Positions 35,684 through 44,563 are shown, counted from the first letter of the stretch. The stretch: DNA of 64,000 nucleotides from Pseudonocardia abyssalis (GCF_019263705.2 NZ_JADQDK010000001.1:5146001-5210000); one strand, 5' to 3'. Numbers and translations are program-made. Notes: generated from the letters alone by a model not told the origin.

Positions 35684-36919
35684 TCAGCTCATGCCCGACG
35701 CCGCGAGCGCGTCGTAGCCCTCCCCCATCAGCAGCGCCTGCATCTGTCGACGGCGGACGCCGATGTTGGACCCCTCGATGACCGGGTAGGCCAGCGCGTC
35801 GTTGAGGTACCGGACGAGCGGGAAGTCGTGGTCGTACGCCGAGACCCCGACGAGCCTGATCAGGTCGTTGATGACGTCCACGCCGGTCTCGGAGCCGAAC
35901 ACCTTCGCGTGCAGCGCCCACTCCAGCCCCGACGGGTGGCCGGACAGTGCGGCGTCGAGTGCTCGCCACGACAGCAGGCGGACCGCCTCGATCCGGGCCT
36001 TGGCGTCGGTCAGGACGTCGGCGACGGACTGGTGCTCGATGATCGGGACGGCGCCGCCGCGCCGCTCGGTGGTGGCGAAGCGGTGGGCCACGTCGAACGC
36101 CCGGCGCATCGCGGCCACGGCGAAGGTCCCGATCGACGCCCCGCTGCCGACGAACGCGTTGCGCGTGAGCTCGACGCCCTGGCCCTCCGCGCCGAGCAGG
36201 TTGGCCTTGGGGACGCGCACGTCGACCAACCGGATCCGGGCGGTGAGGCAGCCGCGCAGGCCGGGGAGGTCGTAGTACTGCTCCACCTCGATGTGCCCGG
36301 CGAGGTGCTCGCGCTCGGCCACGACCAGCGAGACGCCGCCCGGGGTGCGGCAGACGATCGTCATGACGTCGGGGCCGTCTCCGTCCCAGCCGGGCAGGTG
36401 CGACGCCCACGCCTTGCGCCCGTTGACGACCCAGTGGTCGCCGTCGTCGACCGCGGTGGTGCGGGTGCCCTCGGCGGGGGCGGGGAGGTCGAAGTTGGCG
36501 CTGCCACCGGGCTCGGAGTACGCCATCGCGGCGACGGGCGCACCGGCGTCGGCCAGGAAGGGTGCGACGAACCGCTCGATCTGCTCGGGCGTCCCGACCT
36601 GGTAGACCGGCGCCAGCGCGATCAGCGGCCCGGCCATCGAGATGACGAAGTCGGGGCTGTGCGCGGCCCACTCCTCGATGAGGATCGCGGCGTCGACCCC
36701 GCCGCCGCCGGCCCCGCCGAACGGCACCGGGACGAACCCCTTCAGGAACCCGGCCTCCACGGCCTTCTCGAACGCGGGCCGGGCGAGCAGGGCGCGGCGC
36801 AGCGGGTCGGGCTCGGCGCGTACGGCGTCGGCGAGGTCACGCAGGTGGGCCTCGGCGAACTGGCGGGCACCGTGCTTGAGCTGCTCCTGCTCGGGCGAGA
36901 GGGAGAACGAGACGGGCAC
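35684..36919 (-). CDS. Acyl-CoA dehydrogenase family protein
   Basis: 411 residues from GTG 36919 with GGAGGATCCC. FAD-binding dehydrogenase fold: MAYSEPGGSANFDLP and HWVVNGRKAWASHL for FAD/substrate, GASIGTFAVAAMRRAFDVA helices and catalytic Glu in PVIEGSNIGVRRRQMQ. It oxidises an acyl-CoA or related thioester at the alpha-beta bond, with ETF as acceptor. The AraC-type regulator is 27 bp upstream on the same strand and probably governs it. Confidence 0.87.
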   Translation of the reverse strand: MPVSFSLSPEQEQLKHGARQFAEAHLRDLADAVRAEPDPLRRALLARPAFEKAVEAGFLKGFVPVPFGGAGGGGVDAAILIEEWAAHSPDFVISMAGPLIALAPVYQVGTPEQIERFVAPFLADAGAPVAAMAYSEPGGSANFDLPAPAEGTRTTAVDDGDHWVVNGRKAWASHLPGWDGDGPDVMTIVCRTPGGVSLVVAEREHLAGHIEVEQYYDLPGLRGCLTARIRLVDVRVPKANLLGAEGQGVELTRNAFVGSGASIGTFAVAAMRRAFDVAHRFATTERRGGAVPIIEHQSVADVLTDAKARIEAVRLLSWRALDAALSGHPSGLEWALHAKVFGSETGVDVINDLIRLVGVSAYDHDFPLVRYLNDALAYPVIEGSNIGVRRRQMQALLMGEGYDALAASGMS

Positions 36920-36946
36920 GGGATCCTCCGACGGTCGGGGTGGCGG

Positions 36947-37930
36947 TCAGCCGTCAGGCTCCCGCGACGAGCCGTCGCCGTCTTGTCCCTGCGCGCGCGG
37001 GGGCTGTGCATCCCGTGCACCGTGCCGCACGGCGCTCGGCGTGCACCCGAACTCACGGCGGAACGCCCGGCTGAACGACGCGGCGTCGTCGAAGCCCACC
37101 GACGCGGCGATCTCGGTGATCGTCGGACCCGGGCCGGGGGCGGCGAGCAGCGCGGCACACCGGTCCAGGCGCAGCCGCCGCACCATCGCGGCGAACGACT
37201 CACCGCCGGCGAAGGTCGCGTGCAGCGTGCGCGGGGAGATCGCGAACCGGCGCGCCACCGTGCGCACCGACAGCGACCGGTCCCCGAACCGGCCGCGCAC
37301 GTACCGCTCGATCTCCGCCCGCAGCACGGCGCGCGGCGGCCCGTCGCCCGTGCGGCCGGACGTCGTGGCGGCCAGAGTGGCGGCGAACGCCTGCTCCAGC
37401 TCCGCCGCGGCGACCGGTCCGGCGTCGACGTCCCACAGCGACGCCATCAGCGCCCGCACCACCCCGCCCGGCCCGGTCGCGTCGAACCGCGCGCCGACCT
37501 GCGCGTGGACCGCGGCGGCCCGGCCGTCGAGCAGCGCGTGCGGCACCCGGTAGGACAGCATCTGCCACGGCGCGTCGAAGTCGAACCGGTAGGGCCGGGT
37601 CGTGTCGACGACCGTGAAATCGCCCGGCCCGACGACCGACTCCGCCCCGTCCTGGCGCACCCGGCACCGGCCCGCGACCTGCAGGTTGACGAAGAAGTAC
37701 GCGTCGTCGGTGCGGGAGACCTCGCGCGGACCGTGGACGGTCTCCTGCGGCTGCGAGGTGATGTGGGCCCGCACGACGCGCTGCAGCGGGCGCGTCTCCA
37801 CCCGGGCGGCGAAGCCGGTGCCGGGCCCGGAGCGACGGGGCACCAGCGGCACGAAGGCCTGGCAGATCACCTCGTGCCAGTAGTCGAACTGCTCCCGGTC
37901 GGGCCGGGCCGCGACATCCCACACCGCCAC
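36947..37930 (-). CDS. AraC-family transcriptional regulator
   Basis: 327 residues from GTG 37930 (GGAGG 5 bp before). The N-terminal ligand/dimerisation domain is AraC_binding_2-like (FDYWHEVICQAFVPL, DAYFFVNLQVAGRCRV, VVDTTRPYRFDF). The C-terminal double helix-turn-helix is at about 210-310 (VRTVARRFAISPRTLHATF, ITEIAASVGFDDAASFSRAF, FGCTPSAVR). Co-directional with the acyl-CoA dehydrogenase, which is its likely target. Confidence 0.88.
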   Translation of the reverse strand: MAVWDVAARPDREQFDYWHEVICQAFVPLVPRRSGPGTGFAARVETRPLQRVVRAHITSQPQETVHGPREVSRTDDAYFFVNLQVAGRCRVRQDGAESVVGPGDFTVVDTTRPYRFDFDAPWQMLSYRVPHALLDGRAAAVHAQVGARFDATGPGGVVRALMASLWDVDAGPVAAAELEQAFAATLAATTSGRTGDGPPRAVLRAEIERYVRGRFGDRSLSVRTVARRFAISPRTLHATFAGGESFAAMVRRLRLDRCAALLAAPGPGPTITEIAASVGFDDAASFSRAFRREFGCTPSAVRHGARDAQPPRAQGQDGDGSSREPDG

Positions 37931-38006
37931 TGGGCCTCCTCCCGCGCAGCCGGATGGTCGTACACGCACTCGTCGGTGGTCAATCGCCGACGGCAGGATG
38001 GGTGGC

Positions 38007-38570
38007 GTGGACATCGAGACCGAGCGGATGGTCCTGCGCCGCTGCACCCCCGCCGACGTCGACGACCTCGTCGCCCTGCACACCGACCCGGCCGTGATGC
38101 GCTACCTGGGCCCGTGTGACGAGACCGCCGAACACGTGCGCGACGCGGTCCTGCCCTCCTGGCACTCCCTCGACGAGCTCGGCGACGGGTTCGGCTACCG
38201 CGTGGCGATCGAGCGGGACGGCGGGGCGTTCCTGGGGTGGTTCCTGTTCCGGGCGCCGCGGAAGGACCCGCGGCCGGGGGTGATCGAGGTGGGGTACCGG
38301 CTGCACCGGGCGGCGTGGGGCCGCGGACTGGCCACCGAGGGCGCTCGCAGGCTCGTCGACAAGGGCTTCGCCGAGCTCCCGATCGACACGGTCGTCGCCG
38401 ACACGATGACGATCAACACCGGCTCCCGGCGGGTCATGGAGAAGCTGGGGATGCGCTACGTCGGCACCGTCCACCCGCACTACGACGACCCCGTGCCCGG
38501 CACCGAGCACGGCGACGTGCTCTACGAGATCACCCGCGCGGAGTGGGCCGCAGCGAGGCGGGCGCCTTGA
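38007..38570 (+). CDS. GNAT acetyltransferase (RimJ/RimL-like)
   Basis: About 187 residues; GTG 38007 has AGGATGG upstream, ATG 37998 is an alternative adding three residues. RimJ-type layout: IETERMVLRRCTPADVDDLV, YRLHRAAWGRGLATEGARRL with the acetyl-CoA pyrophosphate loop, VVADTMTINTGSRRVMEKLGM and a C-terminal strand. Probably N-acetylates a protein or small molecule. Its 3' end overlaps the convergent YjbR gene by 41 bp. Confidence 0.85.
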   Translation: MDIETERMVLRRCTPADVDDLVALHTDPAVMRYLGPCDETAEHVRDAVLPSWHSLDELGDGFGYRVAIERDGGAFLGWFLFRAPRKDPRPGVIEVGYRLHRAAWGRGLATEGARRLVDKGFAELPIDTVVADTMTINTGSRRVMEKLGMRYVGTVHPHYDDPVPGTEHGDVLYEITRAEWAAARRAP

Positions 38571-38868
38571 GCCGCCACGCCTGCTCCAGCAGCTCCGCGA
38601 GCTGGGTCCCGTCGACCGCGTCGAGGTCGACGAGGATCGCCCCGTAGCCCTCGTAGTGCGCCGTCGTGGAGAACGTGGGGTCGCCCGACGCGAGCAGTGC
38701 CTCCTTCTCCCCGAGGGTGCACATGACGACCAGCAGCCCCTCGGCCTCCGTGCGCAGCCGCACGAAGCCCTTGCCCTTCACCTTCAGCGCCGGGGTGCGA
38801 TACCAGGTCGACTCCTCGACCTCCGGCAGTGCACACCCGATCCGCACGACGTCGTCCCAGTTCGGCAT
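38530..38868 (-). CDS. MmcQ/YjbR family protein
   Basis: 112 residues. CyaY-like fold signatures: ALPEVEESTWYRTPALKVKG, GKGFVRLRTE, TFSTTAHYEGYGAILVDLD and the C-terminal LLEQAWRLKAP helix. Members bind DNA non-specifically in some studies; role unclear. The last 41 bp overlap the GNAT gene on the other strand. Confidence 0.85.
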   Translation of the reverse strand: MPNWDDVVRIGCALPEVEESTWYRTPALKVKGKGFVRLRTEAEGLLVVMCTLGEKEALLASGDPTFSTTAHYEGYGAILVDLDAVDGTQLAELLEQAWRLKAPASLRPTPRG

Positions 38869-38916
38869 GGGCCCATCCTGGCGGCCCGGACGGCCGTCGT
38901 CGTGGACGAAGCGGAA

Positions 38917-39618
38917 CTAGAGGAACCGCTCGATCGCCTCGCGGGCGGCCGGCTGGTCGGCCGGTTCCTTCCAGCGCTCGACGACCTCGGCCCCCGGCAG
39001 CGTCGCGAGCAGCCGGGACGCGCTCGCGGGGTGGTGCAGGTCGTCGCCGGGGAGCACGAGCAACGGTGTGGTGATGGACGGGAGCTCGGCGTCGGGCACG
39101 CTGAACAGCGTGTGGTCGCTTCCGTACATCGCCCGGTGGTAGCGCGCCCACTGTTCCTCGTGCGCCTCCGGGTGCGCGGGTGCCTGCTCCCCGATCCAGG
39201 ACCGGAACGAGTCGTCGAAGGCGACGCGGTTGCCGTCGCGGCCGATGGTCTGCAGCACCACGGCGGCGCGCAGCCGGTCCGGGGCCCGCTGCGCGAGCGT
39301 CAGCGCGAACGGGCCGCCGATGCACATGCCGAGCACCGCGAACTCCTCGACACCCAGGTGGTCGAGCACGGCGAGCTGGTCGTCGGCGTAGGTGTCCCAG
39401 CCCTCGTCACCCGTGACGGGAGCCGTGGAGTCGCCCGCGTTGCGCTGGTCCATCGCGATGACGCGGTGGGTACCGGACAGGTGCTCGATCGGGTTCCACG
39501 GGGCCCGTTCCCACCATGACACCGACGAGCGGAGCCCGCCGGGGGCGAGCAGCAGTACCGCGGGCCCGGACCCCTGGTCGACGACGGACAGCCGGGCGTC
39601 ACCGCGTTCGACGATCAT
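38917..39618 (-). CDS. Alpha/beta-hydrolase with a cysteine nucleophile
   Basis: 233 residues. Alpha/beta-hydrolase pattern: VLLLAPGGLRSSVSWW (oxyanion hole), VIAMDQRNAGDST, nucleophile elbow GMCIGG with Cys instead of Ser, Asp in LLVLPGDDLHHP and His nearby. A Cys at this place is found in dienelactone hydrolase relatives. It may be a hydrolase for a lactone or thioester. Followed 15 bp downstream by the DMT exporter start region on the same strand. Confidence 0.8.
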   Translation of the reverse strand: MIVERGDARLSVVDQGSGPAVLLLAPGGLRSSVSWWERAPWNPIEHLSGTHRVIAMDQRNAGDSTAPVTGDEGWDTYADDQLAVLDHLGVEEFAVLGMCIGGPFALTLAQRAPDRLRAAVVLQTIGRDGNRVAFDDSFRSWIGEQAPAHPEAHEEQWARYHRAMYGSDHTLFSVPDAELPSITTPLLVLPGDDLHHPASASRLLATLPGAEVVERWKEPADQPAAREAIERFL

Positions 39619-39633
39619 GACGCCCAGTAGAGC

Positions 39634-40455
39634 TCATCGACGCGCCGGTCGCTCGTGCGGCGAGCGGGCCAGCACCACCACGCCCGCGACGGCGATCGTC
39701 AGCCCCGCCGCGAGCACCGGCTCCCAGCCGGGGCGGACCGGGTCGCCGAGGAGCCAGATCCCGACGAGACCGGGGACGAGCACCTCGGTGACGGTCAGCA
39801 GCGCCGTCATCGACGAGACCTCGCCGCGGGTCAGAGCCGCGGAGTACCCCAGCAGCCCGACGAGGAAGAAGCCCAGCACGAGGTAGCTGGCCGGCTGGAC
39901 GAGCAGCATCGACGGGTCCAGCCCGCCCTGCACGTGCGCGGCGCGCACCGCGAGCGTCGACCCGCCGAACCCGAGGCCCGCCACGACGGCGAGCGGCCAC
40001 GCGCGGCGCCCGCGGCGCAGCACGAGCACGATCACGGACAGCAGCAGGACCGAGACGAGCAGGACGACGTCGACGATCGGCGAGCGCATCGGCGGCCGTG
40101 TCTGCCCCGCCGACGACGCCACGAGCACCAGGCCGACCAGGCAGGCGAGGACCGCGAGCCGGTCGACGCGCCGCAGCACCGTGCCGAACAGCCGCTCCCC
40201 GGCCAGCGCCGTCAGCGCGATGGTGCCGCCCAGTACGGCCTGCACCGCGAAGACCGGCAGGAACCGCAGTGCGACCACGCTGAACAGCCAGGCCACGACG
40301 TCGGCGCCGAGGCCGAGGAGGTAGCGCGGCTGCAGCGCGATCGGGCGGGTCCGGCTGGCGCGCAGGGCACCGTCGGCCTGCAGCAGCGCGCCCAGGCTGT
40401 TCAGGACCATCGCGACGAGAGCCGCTCCCACCCCGATCAGCACGCGATCCAGCAT
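39634..40455 (-). CDS. DMT/EamA-type membrane transporter
   Basis: 273 residues from ATG 40455. Nine to ten hydrophobic helices in two similar halves, with helix-ending patterns VAWLFSVVALRFLPVFAVQ and LLGYSAALTRGEVSSMTAL and a final VLARSPHERPARR tail, as in EamA/DUF-type drug/metabolite exporters. Substrate unknown. No ribosome-binding site is clear; an upstream frame extension is noise. Confidence 0.75.
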   Translation of the reverse strand: MLDRVLIGVGAALVAMVLNSLGALLQADGALRASRTRPIALQPRYLLGLGADVVAWLFSVVALRFLPVFAVQAVLGGTIALTALAGERLFGTVLRRVDRLAVLACLVGLVLVASSAGQTRPPMRSPIVDVVLLVSVLLLSVIVLVLRRGRRAWPLAVVAGLGFGGSTLAVRAAHVQGGLDPSMLLVQPASYLVLGFFLVGLLGYSAALTRGEVSSMTALLTVTEVLVPGLVGIWLLGDPVRPGWEPVLAAGLTIAVAGVVVLARSPHERPARR

Positions 40456-40576
40456 GCCCGGCCCGGACCGTGCCGGCAGCCGCGCCGCGCCGCGGGCCCG
40501 GTGTCGCGCACCGGATGGTGGTCCGCGCACGTCCGGACAAGCGCGGACGACCGGTGGGTGCGCGAACCGTGTCGGT

Positions 40577-41029
40577 TCACCCGTCCAGCGGCAGACGCAT
40601 CTGCGGGAGGGGGCGGCCGAGCGGCGAGTCCGACCAGCCGACGGTGACCGCGCCCATCCGCTCGTAGAAGCCGACGGCGTACGGGTCGGCGTCCCATTCC
40701 AGCACCCGCGCCCCGGCGGCGACCGCCCGTGCGACGGCGTGCTCGAACAGCAGCCGCCCGCTGCCCCGGCCGATCTCGGCGGGATCGAGCCACAGGTCGT
40801 CGAGGATCGTGCGCCCGGCCCGGTGCAGCAGCGTGCAGAAGCAGCGCACCACGCCGTCGCGCTCGCCGACCCACACCTCGTTGGCGGCCACCACCTCCTC
40901 GGACAACCCCTGGACACGGGCGAACCGGGCCAGGAACTCCGGCGGGTAGGGCCAGTGCCCCTTCGAGCGGACGGCCAGCGCCGCCAGCTCGGCGGCCTCT
41001 CCCGCCCGTGCCCGCCGGAGGTCCAGCAT
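40577..41029 (-). CDS. GNAT acetyltransferase
   Basis: 150 residues. Elements: LRRARAGEAAELAALAVRSK, acceptor region KGHWPYPPEFLARF, acetyl-CoA loop LDPAEIGRGSGRLLFEHAV, then VLEWDADPYAVGFYERMGA, the usual C-terminal GNAT ending. Its ATG overlaps the preceding stop by 1 bp (ATGA), so it is translated together with the small membrane protein. Confidence 0.85.
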   Translation of the reverse strand: MLDLRRARAGEAAELAALAVRSKGHWPYPPEFLARFARVQGLSEEVVAANEVWVGERDGVVRCFCTLLHRAGRTILDDLWLDPAEIGRGSGRLLFEHAVARAVAAGARVLEWDADPYAVGFYERMGAVTVGWSDSPLGRPLPQMRLPLDG

Positions 41030-41289
41030 CAGGCCGTGGGGACCTCGAAGAACCCGCTCATCAGGCCACCGCGCTCCGGCCCGTCCTCGTCGAAGCCGGC
41101 GGCGCGCCGTTCCTGCAACCGGCGCAGCGGCCTGCGCGACACCCACAGCCCGACCAGTACCAGCACCGTCGCCAACAGCACCGGCGTGCCGACGACCAGC
41201 GCCACCAGGCCGAACGACAGCGTCGCCAAAGCCAGCGCCGCCACCTCCATCGCGACGACCGCCGCGCCCACCCTCACCACAGGACCCAC
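41029..41289 (-). CDS. Small two-helix membrane protein, 86 aa
   Basis: GTG 41289. Two strongly hydrophobic helices (VAMEVAALALATLSFGLVAL and TPVLLATVLVLVGLWVS) lead into a basic then acidic cytoplasmic tail (RRPLRRLQERR, DEDGPERGG). Coupled to the GNAT gene and 111 bp downstream of the Hsp70-like gene on the same strand. No family recognised. Confidence 0.6.
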   Translation of the reverse strand: MGPVVRVGAAVVAMEVAALALATLSFGLVALVVGTPVLLATVLVLVGLWVSRRPLRRLQERRAAGFDEDGPERGGLMSGFFEVPTA

Positions 41290-41400
41290 TCCGCATTCTC
41301 GATTCGTGTCGTACCTGCTCGAGTCCGGGATCGGCGCGGGGCTCCCCTCCGCGCCGATCCCAGCTCCACCTCCACCTGATCGGCGGAGGAGTTCGTGGCC

Positions 41401-43467
41401 TCAGACCGCCTGGCCGGTGGTGGAGGGCGTTCCGGTCGACGCGGTCGGTGGGCTGGCCACCGGCTCGGCCGGCGTGCTCGAGCCGTCGGTGCCGCCCGGC
41501 GTGGTGGTGCCCTGCCCCGCAGGCGGCGTGTCGGTGCCGCCGCCGGTTCCTGCCCCGGCGCCGGGCTCGACCGGGACGACCGACGACTCGACGACCGGGG
41601 ACTCCACCGGCGGGTTGACGACCGGCGGGTCCGAGGACACCGGGGCCTGCGACGTGGGACCGCCACCGGTGGTGGTGCCGGAACCGCTCCCGGAACCGCT
41701 GCCCGATCCGCTGCCCGATCCGCTCCCGCCCGACGACCCCGACCCGCTGCCGGCCCCGGGGTCGGTGGGTGCCTCGGTGGGGGCGTCGACCTCGCTCGTG
41801 GGCACGGAGGTGTCGCCGGCGTTGCCGATCGACGGCGTGCCGGTCACACCGCCCTCGGATCGGGGCCACGCCACCACCGCGATGATCAGCAGGGCCACGG
41901 CGACCAGCCCGCCGATGCCGATGAGCAGGCCGATCGGGCGGCTGCGCGGTTCGTCGTCCGACCAGCCGTCGTAGCGGTCGTGGTCGTCGTGGTCGGTGGG
42001 AGGCAGGGCCCGGGGACGCGGCGGCGCCGACGGGCCGGCGCCCTGACCGGACAGCAGCGCGGTGGCCGGCTCGTGCGTCGGCCCGCCGCGGGCCGGGGTG
42101 TAGGACTGCTGGGGGGAGGACTGCTGGGGCGGGTAGGACTGCTGTGGGGCGGGCGCGGAGGACAGGGCGACCGCGGGGGACCGCGGGGGAGCCGACTGCG
42201 CCACCCCGTGCGGCGGCGTGCCGGTGCCCCGCCCCGGGCGCGGCGGCGGGCCGGTGGGTGCGGCGACGCGCGAGGTGACCATGTCGGCCCCGGCCGCCCC
42301 CACCCCGGCCACACCCGCGGCACCGGCACCCGCGACGACCGGGATCGACACCCCGGGCCACGACGCGGTGGGCTTCGGCGAGACCGCGAGCGCGGCGCCC
42401 TTCGCGATGGCGTTCTTCGGGTCGGTGTCGACCGCGACGGGCCGCCCGAGCTGCTCGGACACCAGCTGCGCGACCAGCGGGATCCGGGAGGACCCGCCGA
42501 CCAGCAGCACGGCGGTGAGCTGGTCGGGTGTGAGCCCGGCGGAGCGGACCGCGCTGCGCAGCGCGGCGACGGTCTCCTCCACGTGCGGCCGGATCATCGA
42601 CTCGAACTCGCTGCGGTGCAGGCGGACCGACCCGCGCGACCCCGGCAGCAGCACCGGGATGGAGACCTCGGTGTCGCTGCTCAGCGCCTCCTTGGCCTCG
42701 GTGCAGTCGCGGCGCACGCGGGCGACGGCCGACAGCGTGGCGGGGTCGGTGGCGTCGAGGTTCGCGAAGACCTCGGGCAGCCCGTCACGGACGTGGTCGA
42801 AGACGGCCTCGTCGAAGTCGATGCCGCCCAGGCGCTCCAGGCCCTCGGGCCGCCCGAGCAGGCCGAACCCGGCGGTCCCGGAGCCGGCGCGCGCCGGGTC
42901 GGCCTTGCGGACGACGGCGGCGTCGAACGTGCCGCCGCCCAGGTCGTAGACGGCGATCGTGGAACCGGGCTCGACGCGCTCGGCGGAGGAGTAGTGCAGG
43001 GCCGCGGCCTGGGGCTCGGCGAGGTAGGTGACGGAGACGCCCTGCGCGGCGAGGGCGCCCGCCAGCAGGTCGCGCTTGTGCGGGCCCCACGACGCCGGGT
43101 GCGTGACGGCGATCCGGGTGGCCGGGCCGCCCTCGCGCTCGGCGACGCGGTCGACGACCCAGCGGACCAGCCGGGCGGAGAGCTCCTCGGGCGCCCAGGC
43201 GCGGCCGGCCACGACGATCGGGGTGGGGTCGCCGATGCGGCGCTTGAACTCGCGGACCACGCGGTCGGGGTCGGTGAGCGCGCGGCGCTCGGCGGCGTCG
43301 CCGACGACGACGGAGCCGTCGGGGGCCAGGAACAGCACGGAGGGGATGGTCGCGCCGCGGGTCCCGAGCGTGACGACCTCGGGCTCCACCCAGCGCCGGT
43401 CGTCGGACCGGCACACCGCTGCTGACGTGTACGTCGTCCCCAGGTCGATCCCGAGCTGGTATCCCAT
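41401..43467 (-). CDS. Membrane-anchored Hsp70-family protein linked to iniBAC
   Basis: 688 residues from ATG 43467 (GAGGGGAC upstream). An N-terminal Hsp70 ATPase domain (about 1-380) has [27 protein letters not shown] and VLLVGGSSRIPLV. No canonical substrate-binding domain follows; instead a Pro/Gln/Ser-rich disordered stretch, one transmembrane helix (about 509-533, LLIGIGGLVAVALLIIAVV) and an extracytoplasmic Gly/Ser/Pro/Thr-rich tail with a (GS)n run. This is an actin-fold ATPase displaying a tail outside. Divergent from iniB across 276 bp; the pairing of this Hsp70 type with iniB suggests a shared job. Confidence 0.85.
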   Translation of the reverse strand: MGYQLGIDLGTTYTSAAVCRSDDRRWVEPEVVTLGTRGATIPSVLFLAPDGSVVVGDAAERRALTDPDRVVREFKRRIGDPTPIVVAGRAWAPEELSARLVRWVVDRVAEREGGPATRIAVTHPASWGPHKRDLLAGALAAQGVSVTYLAEPQAAALHYSSAERVEPGSTIAVYDLGGGTFDAAVVRKADPARAGSGTAGFGLLGRPEGLERLGGIDFDEAVFDHVRDGLPEVFANLDATDPATLSAVARVRRDCTEAKEALSSDTEVSIPVLLPGSRGSVRLHRSEFESMIRPHVEETVAALRSAVRSAGLTPDQLTAVLLVGGSSRIPLVAQLVSEQLGRPVAVDTDPKNAIAKGAALAVSPKPTASWPGVSIPVVAGAGAAGVAGVGAAGADMVTSRVAAPTGPPPRPGRGTGTPPHGVAQSAPPRSPAVALSSAPAPQQSYPPQQSSPQQSYTPARGGPTHEPATALLSGQGAGPSAPPRPRALPPTDHDDHDRYDGWSDDEPRSRPIGLLIGIGGLVAVALLIIAVVAWPRSEGGVTGTPSIGNAGDTSVPTSEVDAPTEAPTDPGAGSGSGSSGGSGSGSGSGSGSGSGSGTTTGGGPTSQAPVSSDPPVVNPPVESPVVESSVVPVEPGAGAGTGGGTDTPPAGQGTTTPGGTDGSSTPAEPVASPPTASTGTPSTTGQAV

Positions 43468-43573
43468 GGCCGTCCCCTCGTGCCCCCGATGGCGCGCCCT
43501 ACTCCTCGCCATCGGAGGAACACGCCCAGTTGTTAGCCCCCAGTCTCGACCACGACCCGATCGGGGCCTGCAT

Positions 43574-43599
43574 CCCCCAACCCCCTAACGCCCCCCAAC
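43574..43599. promoter_or_regulatory. CCCCYAAC direct repeats in the Hsp70/iniB divergent promoter
   Basis: CCCCCAAC (43574-43581), CCCCTAAC (43582-43589) and CCCCCAAC (43592-43599): three direct repeats with 8 and 10 bp periodicity, 145-170 bp upstream of iniB. Direct C-rich repeats of this kind resemble sites of MalT/LAL-class activators, making IniR the candidate binder. Confidence 0.5.
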
Positions 43600-43743
43600 G
43601 CGTTTCCCCGGTCATCACCTCGGGCGAACTGTGGGTGATCCCCGATGGCCCGGGGCCCCGGGGTGCCTAACGTTCACCTCAACGCCGGATCAGCCGGTGA
43701 GCGAGACCCACACCGAGCTCTCCCCACACACCCTGGAGTCATC

Positions 43744-44541
43744 ATGAGTGCCAGCCTCAGCGCCACCATCATGGAGTTCCTGAACAACATCTTCGGCGAC
43801 CCGGCCGAGCGCGCCGCCTTCCTCGCCGACCCCGAGGGCTTCCTGGCCGACAACGGTCTCGACGACCTGTCCTGCGCCGACTTCGACGACGCGATCGTCG
43901 CCTTCGTCGAGAACAACGGCCGCGACGACGTCAACCTGGGCGGCACCTTCACCAACACGGTCCCCCGCGACGGCGAGAGCGACCACGAGGCCATCGCCCG
44001 GCACCTCACCGAGATCGTGCACAACTACGGCGACACCTACATCACCAACGAGGACAACGACGTCTACAACGACCAGTCCTTCAACGGCACGGTCATCGCC
44101 GACGGCGACGTCACCTTCGACAACGACATCGTCTCCGCCTCCGGCGACGGCGCGGTGGCGGCCGGCGACGACATCGAGGACAGCAACATCGTGACCGGTG
44201 ACGACAACATCATCGGCAACGGCAACCAGGTCGGCGACGGCGCGTTCGGTGCCGGCTCGGTGGCCGGCGACGTGAACGTCGACGACGGTGGTGCCTACGC
44301 CAGCAACGGCAGCAACGCGTCCGGCTCGCAGGACGACAACTCGCAGGACAACGACCAGGACAACGACGACAACTCCACGACCACGGTCGACAACAGCACC
44401 ACCACCACCGTGGACGTCGACATCGACGACTCGTTCCAGGCCAACACCGACGTCGACGACTCGTTCCAGGACAACTCCGACAACAGCGACCCCGGCAACG
44501 ATGGCAACGTCGTTCTCGCGGGCGACGACGTCGACGCCTGA
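43744..44541 (+). CDS. iniB: IniB-like protein (IniB N-terminal domain, Asp/Asn-rich tail)
   Basis: 265 residues. The N-terminal domain (about 1-100) contains MSASLSATIMEFLNNIFGD, FLADPEGFLADNGLDDLS and ADFDDAIVAFVENN, the IniB N-terminal signature. The rest is an extremely acidic, Asn/Asp/Ser/Thr-rich low-complexity chain with beta-solenoid-like NIVTGDDNIIGNGNQVGDG and two DDSFQ repeats. No signal peptide. In mycobacteria iniB heads the isoniazid-induced iniBAC operon; its biochemical role is unknown. A stable hairpin follows its stop. Confidence 0.85.
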   Translation: MSASLSATIMEFLNNIFGDPAERAAFLADPEGFLADNGLDDLSCADFDDAIVAFVENNGRDDVNLGGTFTNTVPRDGESDHEAIARHLTEIVHNYGDTYITNEDNDVYNDQSFNGTVIADGDVTFDNDIVSASGDGAVAAGDDIEDSNIVTGDDNIIGNGNQVGDGAFGAGSVAGDVNVDDGGAYASNGSNASGSQDDNSQDNDQDNDDNSTTTVDNSTTTTVDVDIDDSFQANTDVDDSFQDNSDNSDPGNDGNVVLAGDDVDA

Positions 44542-44563
44542 TTCGACCCGTCCGGGCTACACA

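Noticed and set aside
41680..41760. CRISPR-like or satellite repeat in the GGSGSG stretch of the Hsp70-like gene
   Set aside because: It is an in-frame Gly/Ser codon run of a disordered tail, without spacer-repeat structure. No CRISPR array was seen anywhere in the window.
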